Assembly (NCBI RefSeq): GCF_040187885.1
Contig: NZ_JBDPLH010000003.1
Span: 434,001-498,000, forward strand
DNA length: 64,000 bases
Origin: Roseateles_E cavernae
GTDB taxonomy: Bacteria; Pseudomonadota; Gammaproteobacteria; Burkholderiales; Burkholderiaceae_C
Direction of reading: 5' to 3'
Part shown: positions 17,621 through 26,727 of the stretch, piece by piece
Layout of the letters: every line of letters begins with the position of its first letter
Numbering within the stretch: position 1 is the first letter of the stretch
Position numbers and translations under genes: made by a program
The notes under the pieces: generated by a model
Told to the model about the DNA's origin: nothing
Databases searched by the model: none
Seen by the model: the letters and a program-made list of their open reading frames with translations, nothing else

Positions 17621-19144
17621 TCAGGCTTCGCGGCGCAGAGCAGGGAAGAGGATGATGTCGCGGATGCTGGGGCTGTCGGTGATCAGCATCATCAGCCGAT
17701 CGATGCCGATGCCGCAGCCGCCGGTCGGGGGCATGCCGTACTCGAGCGCTCGGATGAAGTCGGCGTCGAAGAACATGGCTTCTTCGTCGCCGGCGTCCTT
17801 GTTCGCGACCTGGGCCTGGAAGCGGGCGGCCTGGTCCTCGGCATCGTTCAGCTCGGAGAAGCCGTTGGCGTACTCGCGGCCGGTGATGAAGAGCTCGAAG
17901 CGCTCGGTGATCGCCGGATTGGTGTCGGAGGCGCGGGCCAGCGGCGAGACCTCGACCGGATAGTCGATGATGAAGGTCGGCTGCCAGAGCTTTTCTTCGA
18001 CCACGGCTTCGAACATGCCGAACTGCAGCTCGGGCAGCTTCCAGTGCTTGGGGGCTTCCTCGCCGTGCTTCTTCAGCTCGGCGCGTAGCACCTCGGCATC
18101 GTCGGCTTGGCTCGCCGTCAGGCCGGCATGGGCGATCAGCGAGTCGCGCACCGAGAGGCGGGCGAAGGGTTCGTCCAGCGCGACCGGCTTGCCGGCATAG
18201 CTGATCGCGGCGCTGCCGGTGGCGGCGATGGCCGCATGGCGCAGCACGTTCTCGGTGAAGTCCATCAGATCATGGTGCGTCCAGTAGGCCGCATAGAACT
18301 CCATCATCGTGAACTCGGGGTTGTGGCGCACCGAGATGCCTTCGTTGCGGAAGTTGCGGTTGATCTCGAACACGCGCTCGAAACCGCCCACCACTAGGCG
18401 CTTCAGATACAGCTCGGGCGCGATGCGCAGGAACATCTCCTGGTCCAGCGCGTTGTGATGGGTGATGAAGGGCTTGGCATTGGCGCCGCCGGGGATCGGG
18501 TGCAGCATCGGCGTCTCGACCTCCAGGAAGCCGTTGTCCACCATGAAGCTGCGGATCGACGACACCGCCTTGGAGCGGGCGACGAAACGGGTGCGCGCGG
18601 CCTCGTCGGTGATCAGGTCGACATAGCGCTGGCGGTACTTCTGCTCCTGGTCGGCCATGCCGTGGAACTTGTCCGGCAGCGGGCGCAGGCTCTTGGTCAG
18701 CAGGCGCAGCGACGTGACGCGCACCGACAGCTCGCCGGTCTTGGTCTTGAACAGTGTGCCCTCGGCGCCGACGATGTCGCCCATGTCCAGGTGCTTGAAG
18801 TCGGCGTAGGCCTCCTCGCCGATGCCGTCCTTGGTGACGAAGAGCTGGATGCGACCGGTAGCGTCCTGCAACGTGCCGAAGCTGGCCTTACCCATCACGC
18901 GCTTGAGCATCAGCCGGCCGGCGACGCTGACAGCCACGGCTTGCGGCTCCAGCGCCTCGTTGTCCAGCTCGCCGTAGCGGGTCGAGAGCGGCAGCGCGCG
19001 GTGCTGCGGCTTGAAATCGTTGGGGAAGGGGACCGCAGTCTTGGCACGGATGGCGGCGAGCTTCTCGCGGCGCTCGGTGATCAGCTGGTTTTCGTCGGCA
19101 GCGGCGGGCGCGGTGTGCGGCGTGGCGGGGGTGTGCTGGGTCAT
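17621..19144 (-). CDS. lysS: Lysyl-tRNA synthetase, class II
   Basis: A 507-residue class II aminoacyl-tRNA synthetase. The N-terminal OB-fold anticodon-binding domain (VAGRLMLKRVMGKASFGTLQD) precedes the catalytic core with motif 1 (FLEVETPMLHPIPGGANAKPF), motif 2 (FRNEGISVRHNPEFTMMEFY) and motif 3 (GCGIGIDRLMML). The ATG at 19144 is used; a TTG two codons upstream is possible. It is divergent from the polysaccharide locus. Confidence 0.97.
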   Translation of the reverse strand: MTQHTPATPHTAPAAADENQLITERREKLAAIRAKTAVPFPNDFKPQHRALPLSTRYGELDNEALEPQAVAVSVAGRLMLKRVMGKASFGTLQDATGRIQLFVTKDGIGEEAYADFKHLDMGDIVGAEGTLFKTKTGELSVRVTSLRLLTKSLRPLPDKFHGMADQEQKYRQRYVDLITDEAARTRFVARSKAVSSIRSFMVDNGFLEVETPMLHPIPGGANAKPFITHHNALDQEMFLRIAPELYLKRLVVGGFERVFEINRNFRNEGISVRHNPEFTMMEFYAAYWTHHDLMDFTENVLRHAAIAATGSAAISYAGKPVALDEPFARLSVRDSLIAHAGLTASQADDAEVLRAELKKHGEEAPKHWKLPELQFGMFEAVVEEKLWQPTFIIDYPVEVSPLARASDTNPAITERFELFITGREYANGFSELNDAEDQAARFQAQVANKDAGDEEAMFFDADFIRALEYGMPPTGGCGIGIDRLMMLITDSPSIRDIILFPALRREA

Positions 19145-19171
19145 CGTCAACTCGTTGAATTTGCTGCGATT

Positions 19172-19203
19172 TTAGGGCTTGCGCGGGAGCGCCCCCGTAG
19201 AAT
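19172..19203 (+). promoter_or_regulatory. Candidate promoter of the polysaccharide operon
   Basis: TAGAAT (19198-19203), five of six to the -10 consensus, lies 27 bases before the wbpB start. The -35 is poor (TTAGGG at 19172-19177 gives an over-long 20-base spacer). This is the only visible plus-strand promoter candidate before a long run of overlapping genes, so it probably drives the left part of the locus. No JUMPstart/ops element was found near it. Confidence 0.45.
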
Positions 19204-19230
19204 CCGTGTTTCGCCCGATTCTGGCCTTCC

Positions 19231-20298
19231 ATGCCGCCCAGCCTGCCCATCCTCGACCGCAAGATCCGCTTCGCCCTGGTGGGCTGTGGCCGCATCGCCA
19301 AGAACCATATCGAGGCCTTGGCCAAGCATGCGGAACGCGCCGAGATCGTCGCGGTCTGCGACACCCGGCCCGAGGCGCTGCAGGCCGCAGTGGCCGCTAC
19401 CGGCGCGGCCGGGTTCGCGTCGCTGGATGCCTTGCTCGCGGGGTCGGACGCGGACATCGTCGTGCTGGCCACGCCCAGCGGCCTGCATCCGCAGCAGGCC
19501 ATCGCTGTGGCCCGCGCTGGCCGCCATGTGCTCAGCGAGAAGCCGATGGCCACCAAGTTTGACGAGGGCATGGCGATGGTGCGGGCCTGCCGCGATGCCG
19601 GCGTCAAGCTCTTTGTGGTCAAGCAGAACCGGCTCAACGCGACGGTGCAGTTGGTCAAGCAGGCGATCGCCCAGGGGCGCTTTGGCCGCATCTTCCTGAG
19701 CACGGTCAATGTGTTCTGGACCCGGCCGCAAAGCTATTACGACGCCGCACCCTGGCGCGGCCGCTGGGATCTGGACGGCGGGGCCTTCATGAACCAGGCC
19801 AGCCACTATGTCGACCTGCTGGACTGGCTGGTCGGCCCGGTCGACAGCGTCCACGCCTACACCGCCACGCTGGACCGCGATATCGAGGCCGAGGACACCG
19901 GCGTGATGAGCGTGCGCCTGCGCCATGGTGGCCTAGGCTCGATCAATGTGACGATGCTGACTTACCCGCAGAATCTGGAGGGCTCGATCACCATTCTTGG
20001 CGAGAAAGGTTCGGTCAAGATCGGCGGCACCGCGGTCAACAAGATCGAGCATTGGGCCTTCGCCGACCAGCGGCCCGAGGACGAGGCGGTCAAGACCGCG
20101 AGCTATGCACTTGGTGACGGGGGCAGCGTCTACGGCCCCGGCCACCCGCTCTACTACGACAACGTCATCAAGACCCTGCGTGGCGAGGCCAGCGCCGAGG
20201 TCGATGGTTACGAGGGCTTGCGCTCGCTGGAGATCCTGATCGCGGCCTATCGCTCGGCGCGCGATGGCCAGCGCGTCGGTTTGCCCTTGGTGTTTTGA
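19231..20298 (+). CDS. wbpB: UDP-GlcNAc(A) 3-dehydrogenase, WbpB/WlbA type (Gfo/Idh/MocA)
   Basis: A 355-residue NAD-dependent oxidoreductase. The Rossmann motif VGCGRIAKNH is at residues 17-26 and the family motif SEKPMA holds Lys104; NQASHYVDLLDWL supplies the usual histidine. WbpB/WlbA oxidises C3 of UDP-GlcNAcA so that WbpE can aminate it. The next two genes are wbpD and wbpE, which makes this assignment firm by context. This is the first gene of the polysaccharide locus and has chromosome-like GC-rich codons. It ends three bases before the wbpD ATG. Confidence 0.9.
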   Translation: MPPSLPILDRKIRFALVGCGRIAKNHIEALAKHAERAEIVAVCDTRPEALQAAVAATGAAGFASLDALLAGSDADIVVLATPSGLHPQQAIAVARAGRHVLSEKPMATKFDEGMAMVRACRDAGVKLFVVKQNRLNATVQLVKQAIAQGRFGRIFLSTVNVFWTRPQSYYDAAPWRGRWDLDGGAFMNQASHYVDLLDWLVGPVDSVHAYTATLDRDIEAEDTGVMSVRLRHGGLGSINVTMLTYPQNLEGSITILGEKGSVKIGGTAVNKIEHWAFADQRPEDEAVKTASYALGDGGSVYGPGHPLYYDNVIKTLRGEASAEVDGYEGLRSLEILIAAYRSARDGQRVGLPLVF

Positions 20299-20300
20299 AG

Positions 20301-20879
20301 ATGGCTTACTGGAAACACGAGTCGGCCATCGTTGACGAGGGCGCACAGCTGGGCGAGGGCAGCAAGGTCTGGCACTTTGCCCATGTGAGCCCCGGCGCAC
20401 GCATCGGCGCGGGCTGCTCGCTGGGGCAGGGCGTTTATGTCGGCAACGATGTGAGCATCGGCGACAACGTCCGCATCCAGAACAATGTCTCGGTCTATGA
20501 CGCGGTGACCTTGGAGGACGATGTGTTCTGCGGCCCGAGCATGGTGTTCACCAATGTCTACAACCCGCGTGCCGCGGTCGCGCGCAAGAACGAATACCGC
20601 AAGACGCTGGTGCAACGCGGCGCGACCCTGGGCGCCAACTGCACCATCGTCTGCGGCGCGACGATAGGCCGTTATGCCTTTGTCGGCGCCGGTGCCGTGG
20701 TGCAGAAGGACGTGGCCGATTTCGCGCTGATGGTGGGTGTGCCGGCGCGACGCATCGGTTGGATGAGCCGGCATGGCGAGCGCCTGCGCTTCGACGCGGC
20801 CGGTCAGGCTGTCTGCCCCGCAACGGGTGAGCGCTATCGCCTGGCGAGTGATGAACAAACCGTGGAGCTGATCCCTTGA
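20301..20879 (+). CDS. wbpD: UDP-GlcNAc3NA N-acetyltransferase, WbpD/WlbB type
   Basis: A 192-residue left-handed beta-helix acyltransferase built of hexapeptide repeats (for example IGAGCSLGQGVYVGNDVSIG), ending in GVPARRIGWMSRHGERL. WbpD acetylates the 3-amino group of UDP-2-acetamido-3-amino-2,3-dideoxy-glucuronate using acetyl-CoA. I take the ATG at 20301; a TTG at 20295 would overlap wbpB. It overlaps wbpE by four bases. Confidence 0.9.
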   Translation: MAYWKHESAIVDEGAQLGEGSKVWHFAHVSPGARIGAGCSLGQGVYVGNDVSIGDNVRIQNNVSVYDAVTLEDDVFCGPSMVFTNVYNPRAAVARKNEYRKTLVQRGATLGANCTIVCGATIGRYAFVGAGAVVQKDVADFALMVGVPARRIGWMSRHGERLRFDAAGQAVCPATGERYRLASDEQTVELIP

Positions 20880-21976
20880 GCCTGCCCTTCATCGACCTGA
20901 AAGCCCAGTACGCGGCGCTCAAGACCAGCATCGATGCCCGCATCCAGCGGGTACTGGACCATGGCCAGTACATCATGGGCCCCGAGGTCAAGGAGCTGGA
21001 AGACAAGCTGGCCGCCTATGTGGGCGTCAAGCACTGCATCACCGTCTCCAGTGGTACCGAGGCCCTCTTGATCGCACTGATGGCGCTGGACATCAAGCCC
21101 GGTGACGAGGTCATCACCACCCCGTTCACCTTTGCCGCGACGGTCGAGGTGATCGCGCTGCTGGGTGCGGTGCCTGTCTATGTGGACATCGAGCCCGACA
21201 CCTGCAATATCGACGCGCGCCTGATCAGGGCGGCGATCACGCCGAGAACCCGGGCCATCATGCCGGTGAGCCTGTATGGCCAGGTTTGCGATATCGACGA
21301 CATCAAGGCGGCGGCCGCCGGCATCCCGGTGATCGAGGATGCCGCACAGAGCTTTGGCGCGAGCTACCAGGGCCGCAAGAGCTGCGGCCTCAGCACCTTC
21401 GGCGCCACCAGCTTCTTCCCCAGCAAGCCGCTGGGTTGCTATGGCGACGGTGGCGCGCTGTTCACCGACGACGACGCCTTGGCGCAGGCCGCGCGGGAGA
21501 TCCGCGTCCACGGCCAGAGCGCGCGCTACACCCACACCCGGGTCGGTGTCGGGGGGCGCATGGACACCATCCAGTGCGCGGTGGTGCTGGCCAAGCTGGA
21601 GCGCTTCGACTGGGAGATCGAACAGCGCCTGAAGATCGGCTCGCGCTACCAGCAGCTGCTGGCCGATCTGCCCGCTGAATTCGGTGTCCAGCGGCTGGCG
21701 GTGCGCGAGGATCGCGACTGCGTCTGGGCCCAGTTCACGCTGCAACTCAACAACAGGCCCGAGGTGCAGCGCAAGCTCAGCGAGGCCGGCATTCCGACCG
21801 CCATCCATTACCCCAAGCCCCTGCATCGCCAGCCGGCCTATGCCCGGCCTGATCTGCATTTCCCTTGCGCCGAGGCCGCCGCCCAGCGGGTCATCAGTCT
21901 GCCGATGAGTGCCGACCTGAGTGAGGCGCAGCAGGATGCGGTGATCGCCGCGCTGCGCCAGGCCTTGACTCACTGA
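20876..21976 (+). CDS. wbpE: PLP aminotransferase WbpE/WlbC (DegT/DnrJ/EryC1/StrS)
   Basis: A 366-residue sugar aminotransferase that aminates the 3-keto intermediate made by WbpB. PLP-binding Lys184 sits in FFPSKPLGCYGDGGA and the phosphate-binding region is SSGTEALLIALMAL; GEDxAQS-type IEDAAQSFGASYQG is also present. The protein resembles Pseudomonas WbpE along its whole length, beginning at FIDLKAQYAAL. It starts with TTG at 20876, overlapping the wbpD stop, and no later ATG would keep the conserved N-terminus. Confidence 0.9.
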   Translation: MSLPFIDLKAQYAALKTSIDARIQRVLDHGQYIMGPEVKELEDKLAAYVGVKHCITVSSGTEALLIALMALDIKPGDEVITTPFTFAATVEVIALLGAVPVYVDIEPDTCNIDARLIRAAITPRTRAIMPVSLYGQVCDIDDIKAAAAGIPVIEDAAQSFGASYQGRKSCGLSTFGATSFFPSKPLGCYGDGGALFTDDDALAQAAREIRVHGQSARYTHTRVGVGGRMDTIQCAVVLAKLERFDWEIEQRLKIGSRYQQLLADLPAEFGVQRLAVREDRDCVWAQFTLQLNNRPEVQRKLSEAGIPTAIHYPKPLHRQPAYARPDLHFPCAEAAAQRVISLPMSADLSEAQQDAVIAALRQALTH

Positions 21977-21977
21977 C

Positions 21978-23204
21978 ATGCCGCGTGGCTTGCTGAGGTC
22001 CACGCTGACCCTGCTTGCGGGCGGTGCTTTGGCCCAGGCCCTGCCGCTGCTGCTAGGCCCCTGGCTGACGCGCATCTACTCACCGACCGAGTTCGGCCAG
22101 TTCTCCTTGCTGTGGGCCGTGGCCACCAATCTGGCCGTGGTCGGCTGCGCGCGCTATGAGTTCGCACTGCCGCTGGAGCGCGACGAGGGCGAGGCCGCGC
22201 GGCTGATGGGTTTGTGCGCCCGCGTGCTGCTGGCCGTCACCGCGGTCTCGGTGGTGGTCGGCTGGGTGCTGCTGCAGTGGCAGGAGCTGGACCTGGCCTG
22301 GCTGCTGCCGCTGGCCGTGCTGGCCGGTGGCGCGACGCAATGGCTGACCATGTGGGCCACGCGGGCGCAGCGCTTCGAGCTGCTGTCGCTGGCGCGCGTG
22401 CTGCAGTACGGCGGCGGGGCGCTGCTGCAGCTTGTCTTCGGGCTGCTGCAGCTCGGTGCCCTGGGCCTGGTGCTGGGGCCTATCGCCGCCGGTCTGGCGA
22501 CGGCGGCCTTGCTGGCGCGCCCGGCGCCCGCAGGGGGATGGGTCGGGCTCCGGCGCGCGTCCGCGCTGAAGGCCATGGCGGCCAAGCATCGCGCCTTCCC
22601 GCTGCTCAACACCCCGCATGCCTTTGCCGGCGCCTTGCAGGACAGCCTGGCGCTGCTGATCATTGCCAGCGCCAGCGGCGAGGCGGCGGCCGGCTACTGG
22701 GCGCTGGCCTTGCGCTACCTGAAGGCGCCGGCCGGCCTGATCGGCGGGGCTTTGTCGCAGACGCTCTACCCCCGGTTGGTGCAGGCGCGCGACCCGCAGG
22801 AGGCCTTGACCATGGTCAGGCGCAGCATGGCGGTGCTGATGGCCTTGGCCCTGCCGCTGATGGGCGTGCTGCTGCTGTGGGGGCCGGGACTGTTCGCCTG
22901 GCTGTTCGGCGAGCGCTGGGTCGACGCTGGCGCACTGGCCCAGGCGCTGGCGCCCTATATCGCGCTGCATTTCATCGCCTCGCCGCTGTCGGTCGCGACG
23001 ATGGCATGGCGGGCCCAGGCCTGGGCGCTGCGCCTGGCCCTGGTCGGGCAGCTGCTGTTTATCGCCGGCCTGGGCCTGGGCCTGCATCTGGGCGGCTTGA
23101 TCGGTGCGGCCTGGGGGGTGTCGGCCGCTATGCTGGCCTACTTCAGCTACTTCTTCTGGGCCCTGGCAAATTGGAAGACCTTCCCCGATGAGAGCCTGGC
23201 TTAA
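21978..23204 (+). CDS. Polysaccharide flippase (Wzx-like)
   Basis: A 408-residue polytopic protein with about 12 hydrophobic segments and the typical start of oligosaccharide flippases (GGALAQALPLLLGPWLTRIYSPTEFGQFSL). Wzx proteins move undecaprenyl-pyrophosphate-linked repeat units to the periplasmic face. It lies in the GC-rich left block just after wbpBDE and overlaps the following acyltransferase by 17 bases. A second, unrelated-looking flippase-like protein is encoded at 52413-53858. Confidence 0.88.
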   Translation: MPRGLLRSTLTLLAGGALAQALPLLLGPWLTRIYSPTEFGQFSLLWAVATNLAVVGCARYEFALPLERDEGEAARLMGLCARVLLAVTAVSVVVGWVLLQWQELDLAWLLPLAVLAGGATQWLTMWATRAQRFELLSLARVLQYGGGALLQLVFGLLQLGALGLVLGPIAAGLATAALLARPAPAGGWVGLRRASALKAMAAKHRAFPLLNTPHAFAGALQDSLALLIIASASGEAAAGYWALALRYLKAPAGLIGGALSQTLYPRLVQARDPQEALTMVRRSMAVLMALALPLMGVLLLWGPGLFAWLFGERWVDAGALAQALAPYIALHFIASPLSVATMAWRAQAWALRLALVGQLLFIAGLGLGLHLGGLIGAAWGVSAAMLAYFSYFFWALANWKTFPDESLA

Positions 23205-23757
23205 TCGCTGCCGCCGCGCCCTCTGGCGTGTGCTGTTCTTCCGCATGCTGTTCGGCGAGCAGGGCGCGCCGATGAGCCGCATCGCGCCCAGCAGCTGCAT
23301 CGAGGGCGAGGCAGGCCTGGTGCTGGCCGACCATGTCTTCATCGGCCAGTTCAACTTCATCGACGCGACGGCCGGACTGACGATAGGCGAGGGCGTGCAG
23401 ATCACGAATTTCGTCAGCATCGTCACGCACAGCTCGCACCGATCCATTCGCTTGCTGGGCCGCAGTTATTCGACTCACCAGGGCCCGATGCCGGGCTATA
23501 TCAAGGCGCCGATCAGCATTGGCGCCTACAGCTTCATCGGCCCGCACAGCCTGATCGAGGCCGGCAGCCGCATCGGGCGCGGCGTGGTGATCTGCGCCTA
23601 CAGCCAGGTGCGCGGCGAGGTGCCGGACTTTGCCATCATGGCCGGCCAACCGGCGCGCCAGATCGGCGATGTGCGCGAGCGCGACGCCAGGCTGCTGGCC
23701 TTGCATCCCGAACTCGCCCCGCATTACCAGGCCTGGGCCGAGGAGTTGCCCCAGTGA
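23188..23757 (+). CDS. Left-handed beta-helix acyltransferase
   Basis: A 189-residue hexapeptide-repeat transferase (VFIGQFNFIDATAGLTIG, then ISIGAYSFIGPHSLIEAG) with a C-terminal GQPARQIGD motif. It most likely O- or N-acetylates a sugar of the repeat unit. The ATG at 23188 lies within the wzx end; the frame is open further upstream but without homology. The histidine in VTHSSH could be the catalytic base. Its stop overlaps the next gene's GTG start. Confidence 0.8.
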   Translation: MRAWLNRCRRALWRVLFFRMLFGEQGAPMSRIAPSSCIEGEAGLVLADHVFIGQFNFIDATAGLTIGEGVQITNFVSIVTHSSHRSIRLLGRSYSTHQGPMPGYIKAPISIGAYSFIGPHSLIEAGSRIGRGVVICAYSQVRGEVPDFAIMAGQPARQIGDVRERDARLLALHPELAPHYQAWAEELPQ

Positions 23758-24812
23758 AGCTGGTGCTGATCGGCGACGGCCAGAGCCCGCACTTGCTCAA
23801 ATGGGCGCGGGCGCTGAGCCCCAGCGTGGAGCTGTGGGCTGCATCCTCGCGCGGCTTCACGCCCGAGTTCGAGGCCTTGCTGCCGGCCGAGCGGCGCCTG
23901 GCGCTGCAAACCGACCCTGCTCACGGCGGCGGCAATCTCGGTTTGCTGAAGAAACTGCCGATGCTGGGCCAATGGTTGTCCAAGATCGACGCCGACTGGA
24001 TCAACGCCCATTACCTGACCTCGCACGGCACCCTGGCCTGGGCCGCCAAGCGCGGTTGGCGGCTGCGCGCGCACATTGCCGGCTCGGCCTGGGGCAGCGA
24101 CATCCTCGTCACGCCGCAGCAGAGTTTCGCCTACCGCTGGCTGACGCAGCGGGTGCTGCGCGCCTGCACGGTGTGCAGCTCCGACTCGCAGCACATGACG
24201 GCGCGGATGAAGGAGCTCGGGGCGCGCGAGGTGATGACTTTCCCTTTCGGCCTGGAGAGCCTGCCCAAGCAGGGCGCGCGCAAGGAGCCCTGGCTGTTTT
24301 TTGCCAATCGCGGGCTGGAGCCCCTGTACCGGCCGGAGCGGGTGATCACTGCCTTTGCGGCGGTGGCGGCGCAGCGGCCCGAGGCGCGGCTGGTGGTGGC
24401 CAATGAGGGCTCGCTGAAGCGTGCGCTTGAGCAGCAGGTGGTCGCGCTTGGGCTGGCTGATCGTGTCGAGTTTGTCGGCCGCCTGGCGGCCAATGCACAG
24501 GCCGGCTTCTATGCCCGCGCTCGCTGGTATCTGAGCCTGCCGGAGAGTGACTCGGTGGCGGTCTCGGTGCTGGAGGCGATGGCGCATGAATGCGTGCCCA
24601 TCCTGTCGGACCTGCCGGCCAACCACGAACTGATCGATGCGAGTCGTGGTGTGATCCTGCCGTACGCTGAGATCACGCGGCTGCCCGCCTTGCTGCAAGG
24701 CCTGAGGCCCGAGGCTGCCGGCGCAGCCAACCGCGCCTGGGTGGCCCAGCATGGCCTGTTCGCGCCCGCCGTCCAGGGTTTTCTGTCCCGTTTGAAAGAG
24801 CTCTCCTCTTGA
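23754..24812 (+). CDS. Glycosyltransferase, GT4-like
   Basis: A 352-residue GT-B glycosyltransferase. The N-terminal half has a Rossmann-like start (MKLVLIGDGQSPHLLKWARAL) and INAHYLTSHGTLAW; the C-terminal half has the GT4 nucleotide-sugar region (VEFVGRLAANAQAGFYARA, then PESDSVAVSVLEAMAHECV with the E-x7-E type motif). Translation starts at a GTG overlapping the previous stop. Donor and acceptor are unknown. It pairs with the next gene as two consecutive GT4 enzymes. Confidence 0.85.
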   Translation: MKLVLIGDGQSPHLLKWARALSPSVELWAASSRGFTPEFEALLPAERRLALQTDPAHGGGNLGLLKKLPMLGQWLSKIDADWINAHYLTSHGTLAWAAKRGWRLRAHIAGSAWGSDILVTPQQSFAYRWLTQRVLRACTVCSSDSQHMTARMKELGAREVMTFPFGLESLPKQGARKEPWLFFANRGLEPLYRPERVITAFAAVAAQRPEARLVVANEGSLKRALEQQVVALGLADRVEFVGRLAANAQAGFYARARWYLSLPESDSVAVSVLEAMAHECVPILSDLPANHELIDASRGVILPYAEITRLPALLQGLRPEAAGAANRAWVAQHGLFAPAVQGFLSRLKELSS

Positions 24813-26023
24813 AGCTGCTGCTGATCAATCATTACGCCGGCTCGCCGCAACACGGCATGGAGTACCGGCCTTTCTACCTGGCGCGCGAATGGGTGCGCGC
24901 CGGCCACCAGGTGCTGGTGCTGGCGGCCTCACACTCCCATGTGCGCAGCACCCAGCCGCAGGCCGGCGGGCAGACGATAGAGGGCGTGTCCTACTGCTGG
25001 TACGAGACGCCGGCCTACCAGGGCAACGGCCTGGGGCGGGTGCGTAATATCTTCTCGTTTTGCCGCCAGGTCTGGGCCGATGCCGATGCGCTGGCCGAGG
25101 CTTTTCAACCCGATGCGGTGATCGCGTCCAGCACTTACCCGATGGATATCTGGGTGGCGCGCCGCGTGGCCAAAAAGGCGGGCGCCAAGCTCGTCTACGA
25201 GGTGCACGATCTGTGGCCGCTGTCGCCGATCGAGCTGTCGGGCATGTCGCCGCGGCACCCGTTCGCGCTGCTATGCCAGAGGGCCGAGAACGATGCCTAT
25301 CGCGATGCCGATGTCGTCGTGTCCATGCTGCCCAAGGTTCAGGGTCATATGGCCGCACATGGCCTGGATCTGAAGAAGCTGCACATCGTGCCCAATGGCA
25401 TCACGCTGGACGAGTGGTCCGGTGAGGGTGAGGCGCTGGATCCGCAGCTGGCCGCGCATCTCGCGGTGCAGCGTGCCTCCGGCCGCCTGGTGCTGGGCTA
25501 TGCCGGCTCGCACGGCCTGCCCAATGCGCTGGACGTGCTGCTGGACGCGGCCAAGCTGCTGAGAGGCCAGCCCATCGCCATCGTGATGGTGGGCGGCGGT
25601 CATGAAAAGCAGCGCTTGCAGCAGCGCGTGGCCGACGAGGGCCTGGACAATGTGGCGATGTTTGAAGCCATCCCCAAGCGGCAGATCCCCAGCCTGCTGG
25701 CCGCTTTCGACATCGCCTATATCGGCTGGCAGCGCACGCCGATCTACCGCTTCGGCATCGCGCCGAACAAGCTGATGGACTACATGATGGCCCAGCGTCC
25801 TGTGCTGCACTCGGTCGAGGCCGGCAACGACCCGGTGGCCGAGGCCGGGGCCGGGCTGACGGTGCCGCCCGAGGACGCGCAGGCGGTGGCCGAGGGCGTG
25901 CGGCGCCTGGCCGCGCTGCCGGCCGAAGCCCGCGCGGCGATGGGCCGGCGTGGCCGCGAGTTCGTGCTGGCCAACCATACCTATCCGGTCCTGGCACAAC
26001 GCTTTGTCGAGGCACTGGCATGA
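24809..26023 (+). CDS. Glycosyltransferase, GT4 (WbuB-like)
   Basis: A 404-residue GT-B enzyme of the WbuB/FnlA-associated type: it opens with LLINHYAGSPQHGMEYRPFYLAREW, contains YEVHDLWPLSPIELSGM and ends with an NKLMDYMMAQRPVLHSVEAGNDPV donor region. WbuB-like enzymes transfer N-acetyl-L-fucosamine or related amino sugars, so a HexNAc-type donor is likely but not proven. It starts with TTG at 24809, overlapping the stop of the previous gene. Confidence 0.87.
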   Translation: MKLLLINHYAGSPQHGMEYRPFYLAREWVRAGHQVLVLAASHSHVRSTQPQAGGQTIEGVSYCWYETPAYQGNGLGRVRNIFSFCRQVWADADALAEAFQPDAVIASSTYPMDIWVARRVAKKAGAKLVYEVHDLWPLSPIELSGMSPRHPFALLCQRAENDAYRDADVVVSMLPKVQGHMAAHGLDLKKLHIVPNGITLDEWSGEGEALDPQLAAHLAVQRASGRLVLGYAGSHGLPNALDVLLDAAKLLRGQPIAIVMVGGGHEKQRLQQRVADEGLDNVAMFEAIPKRQIPSLLAAFDIAYIGWQRTPIYRFGIAPNKLMDYMMAQRPVLHSVEAGNDPVAEAGAGLTVPPEDAQAVAEGVRRLAALPAEARAAMGRRGREFVLANHTYPVLAQRFVEALA

Positions 26024-26727
26024 GCAACACGGAGCTGCGGCAGCGCGAACTCGACGCCATTGCCGAGCGCTATGCACGGCGCCAGGTGGCGGACCGCTAC
26101 AGCCTGCTGCGGCCCGAGGTCTGGCAGATGCTGCAGGAGCGCCAGCGCGCGCTGTGGCGCGAGCTGGCCCGGCGTCCCGGCACGCCGGCCGACTGGCGGC
26201 TGACCGAGGTGGGCTGCGGCGCCGGCGGCAATCTGCTGGAGATGCTGCGGCTGGGCCTGGTGCCGGAGCATCTGAGCGGGGTCGAACTGCTGAGCGAGCG
26301 CTACGAGGCGGCACGCCACCTGCTGCCTGCCACCGTGGGTCTGCATCTGGGCGACGCTTCGCAAGCGCCATTGGCGGCTGGCAGCCAGGATCTGGTGCTG
26401 CAGTCCACGGTGTTCTCGTCCATCCTGGACGACGGTGTGCAGCAGGGCTTGGCGGATGCGATGTGGCGCTGGCTCAAACCGGGCGGTGCGGTGCTCTGGT
26501 ACGACTTCATCGTCGACAATCCACGCAACCGCGATGTGCGCGGCGTGCCGCTGCGGCGCGTGCGCGAGTTGTTCCCGCAAGGGCGTTTGCGTTGGCAGCG
26601 GCTCACGCTGGCACCGCCGCTGGCGCGGGCCGTGTGCCGCCTGCACCCCGGCGCCTACCGCGTTTTCAACAGCATCCCGTGGCTGCGCAGCCATGTGCTG
26701 GCCGTGATCGAGAAGTCCCATGAGTGA
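26020..26727 (+). CDS. Class I SAM-dependent methyltransferase
   Basis: A 235-residue Rossmann-fold methyltransferase. SAM motif I is TEVGCGAGGNLLEML near residue 67, followed by LSGVELLSERY and LVLQSTVFSSILDD as motifs II-IV. Located between a glycosyltransferase and an aminotransferase, it probably methylates a sugar of the repeat unit. Both ends overlap neighbouring genes. Confidence 0.85.
   Translation: MSNTELRQRELDAIAERYARRQVADRYSLLRPEVWQMLQERQRALWRELARRPGTPADWRLTEVGCGAGGNLLEMLRLGLVPEHLSGVELLSERYEAARHLLPATVGLHLGDASQAPLAAGSQDLVLQSTVFSSILDDGVQQGLADAMWRWLKPGGAVLWYDFIVDNPRNRDVRGVPLRRVRELFPQGRLRWQRLTLAPPLARAVCRLHPGAYRVFNSIPWLRSHVLAVIEKSHE

Noticed and set aside
19145..19230. Search for a JUMPstart/ops (GGCGGTAG) element upstream of the polysaccharide operon.
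   Set aside because: No match in the leader, so RfaH-type control is not supported.
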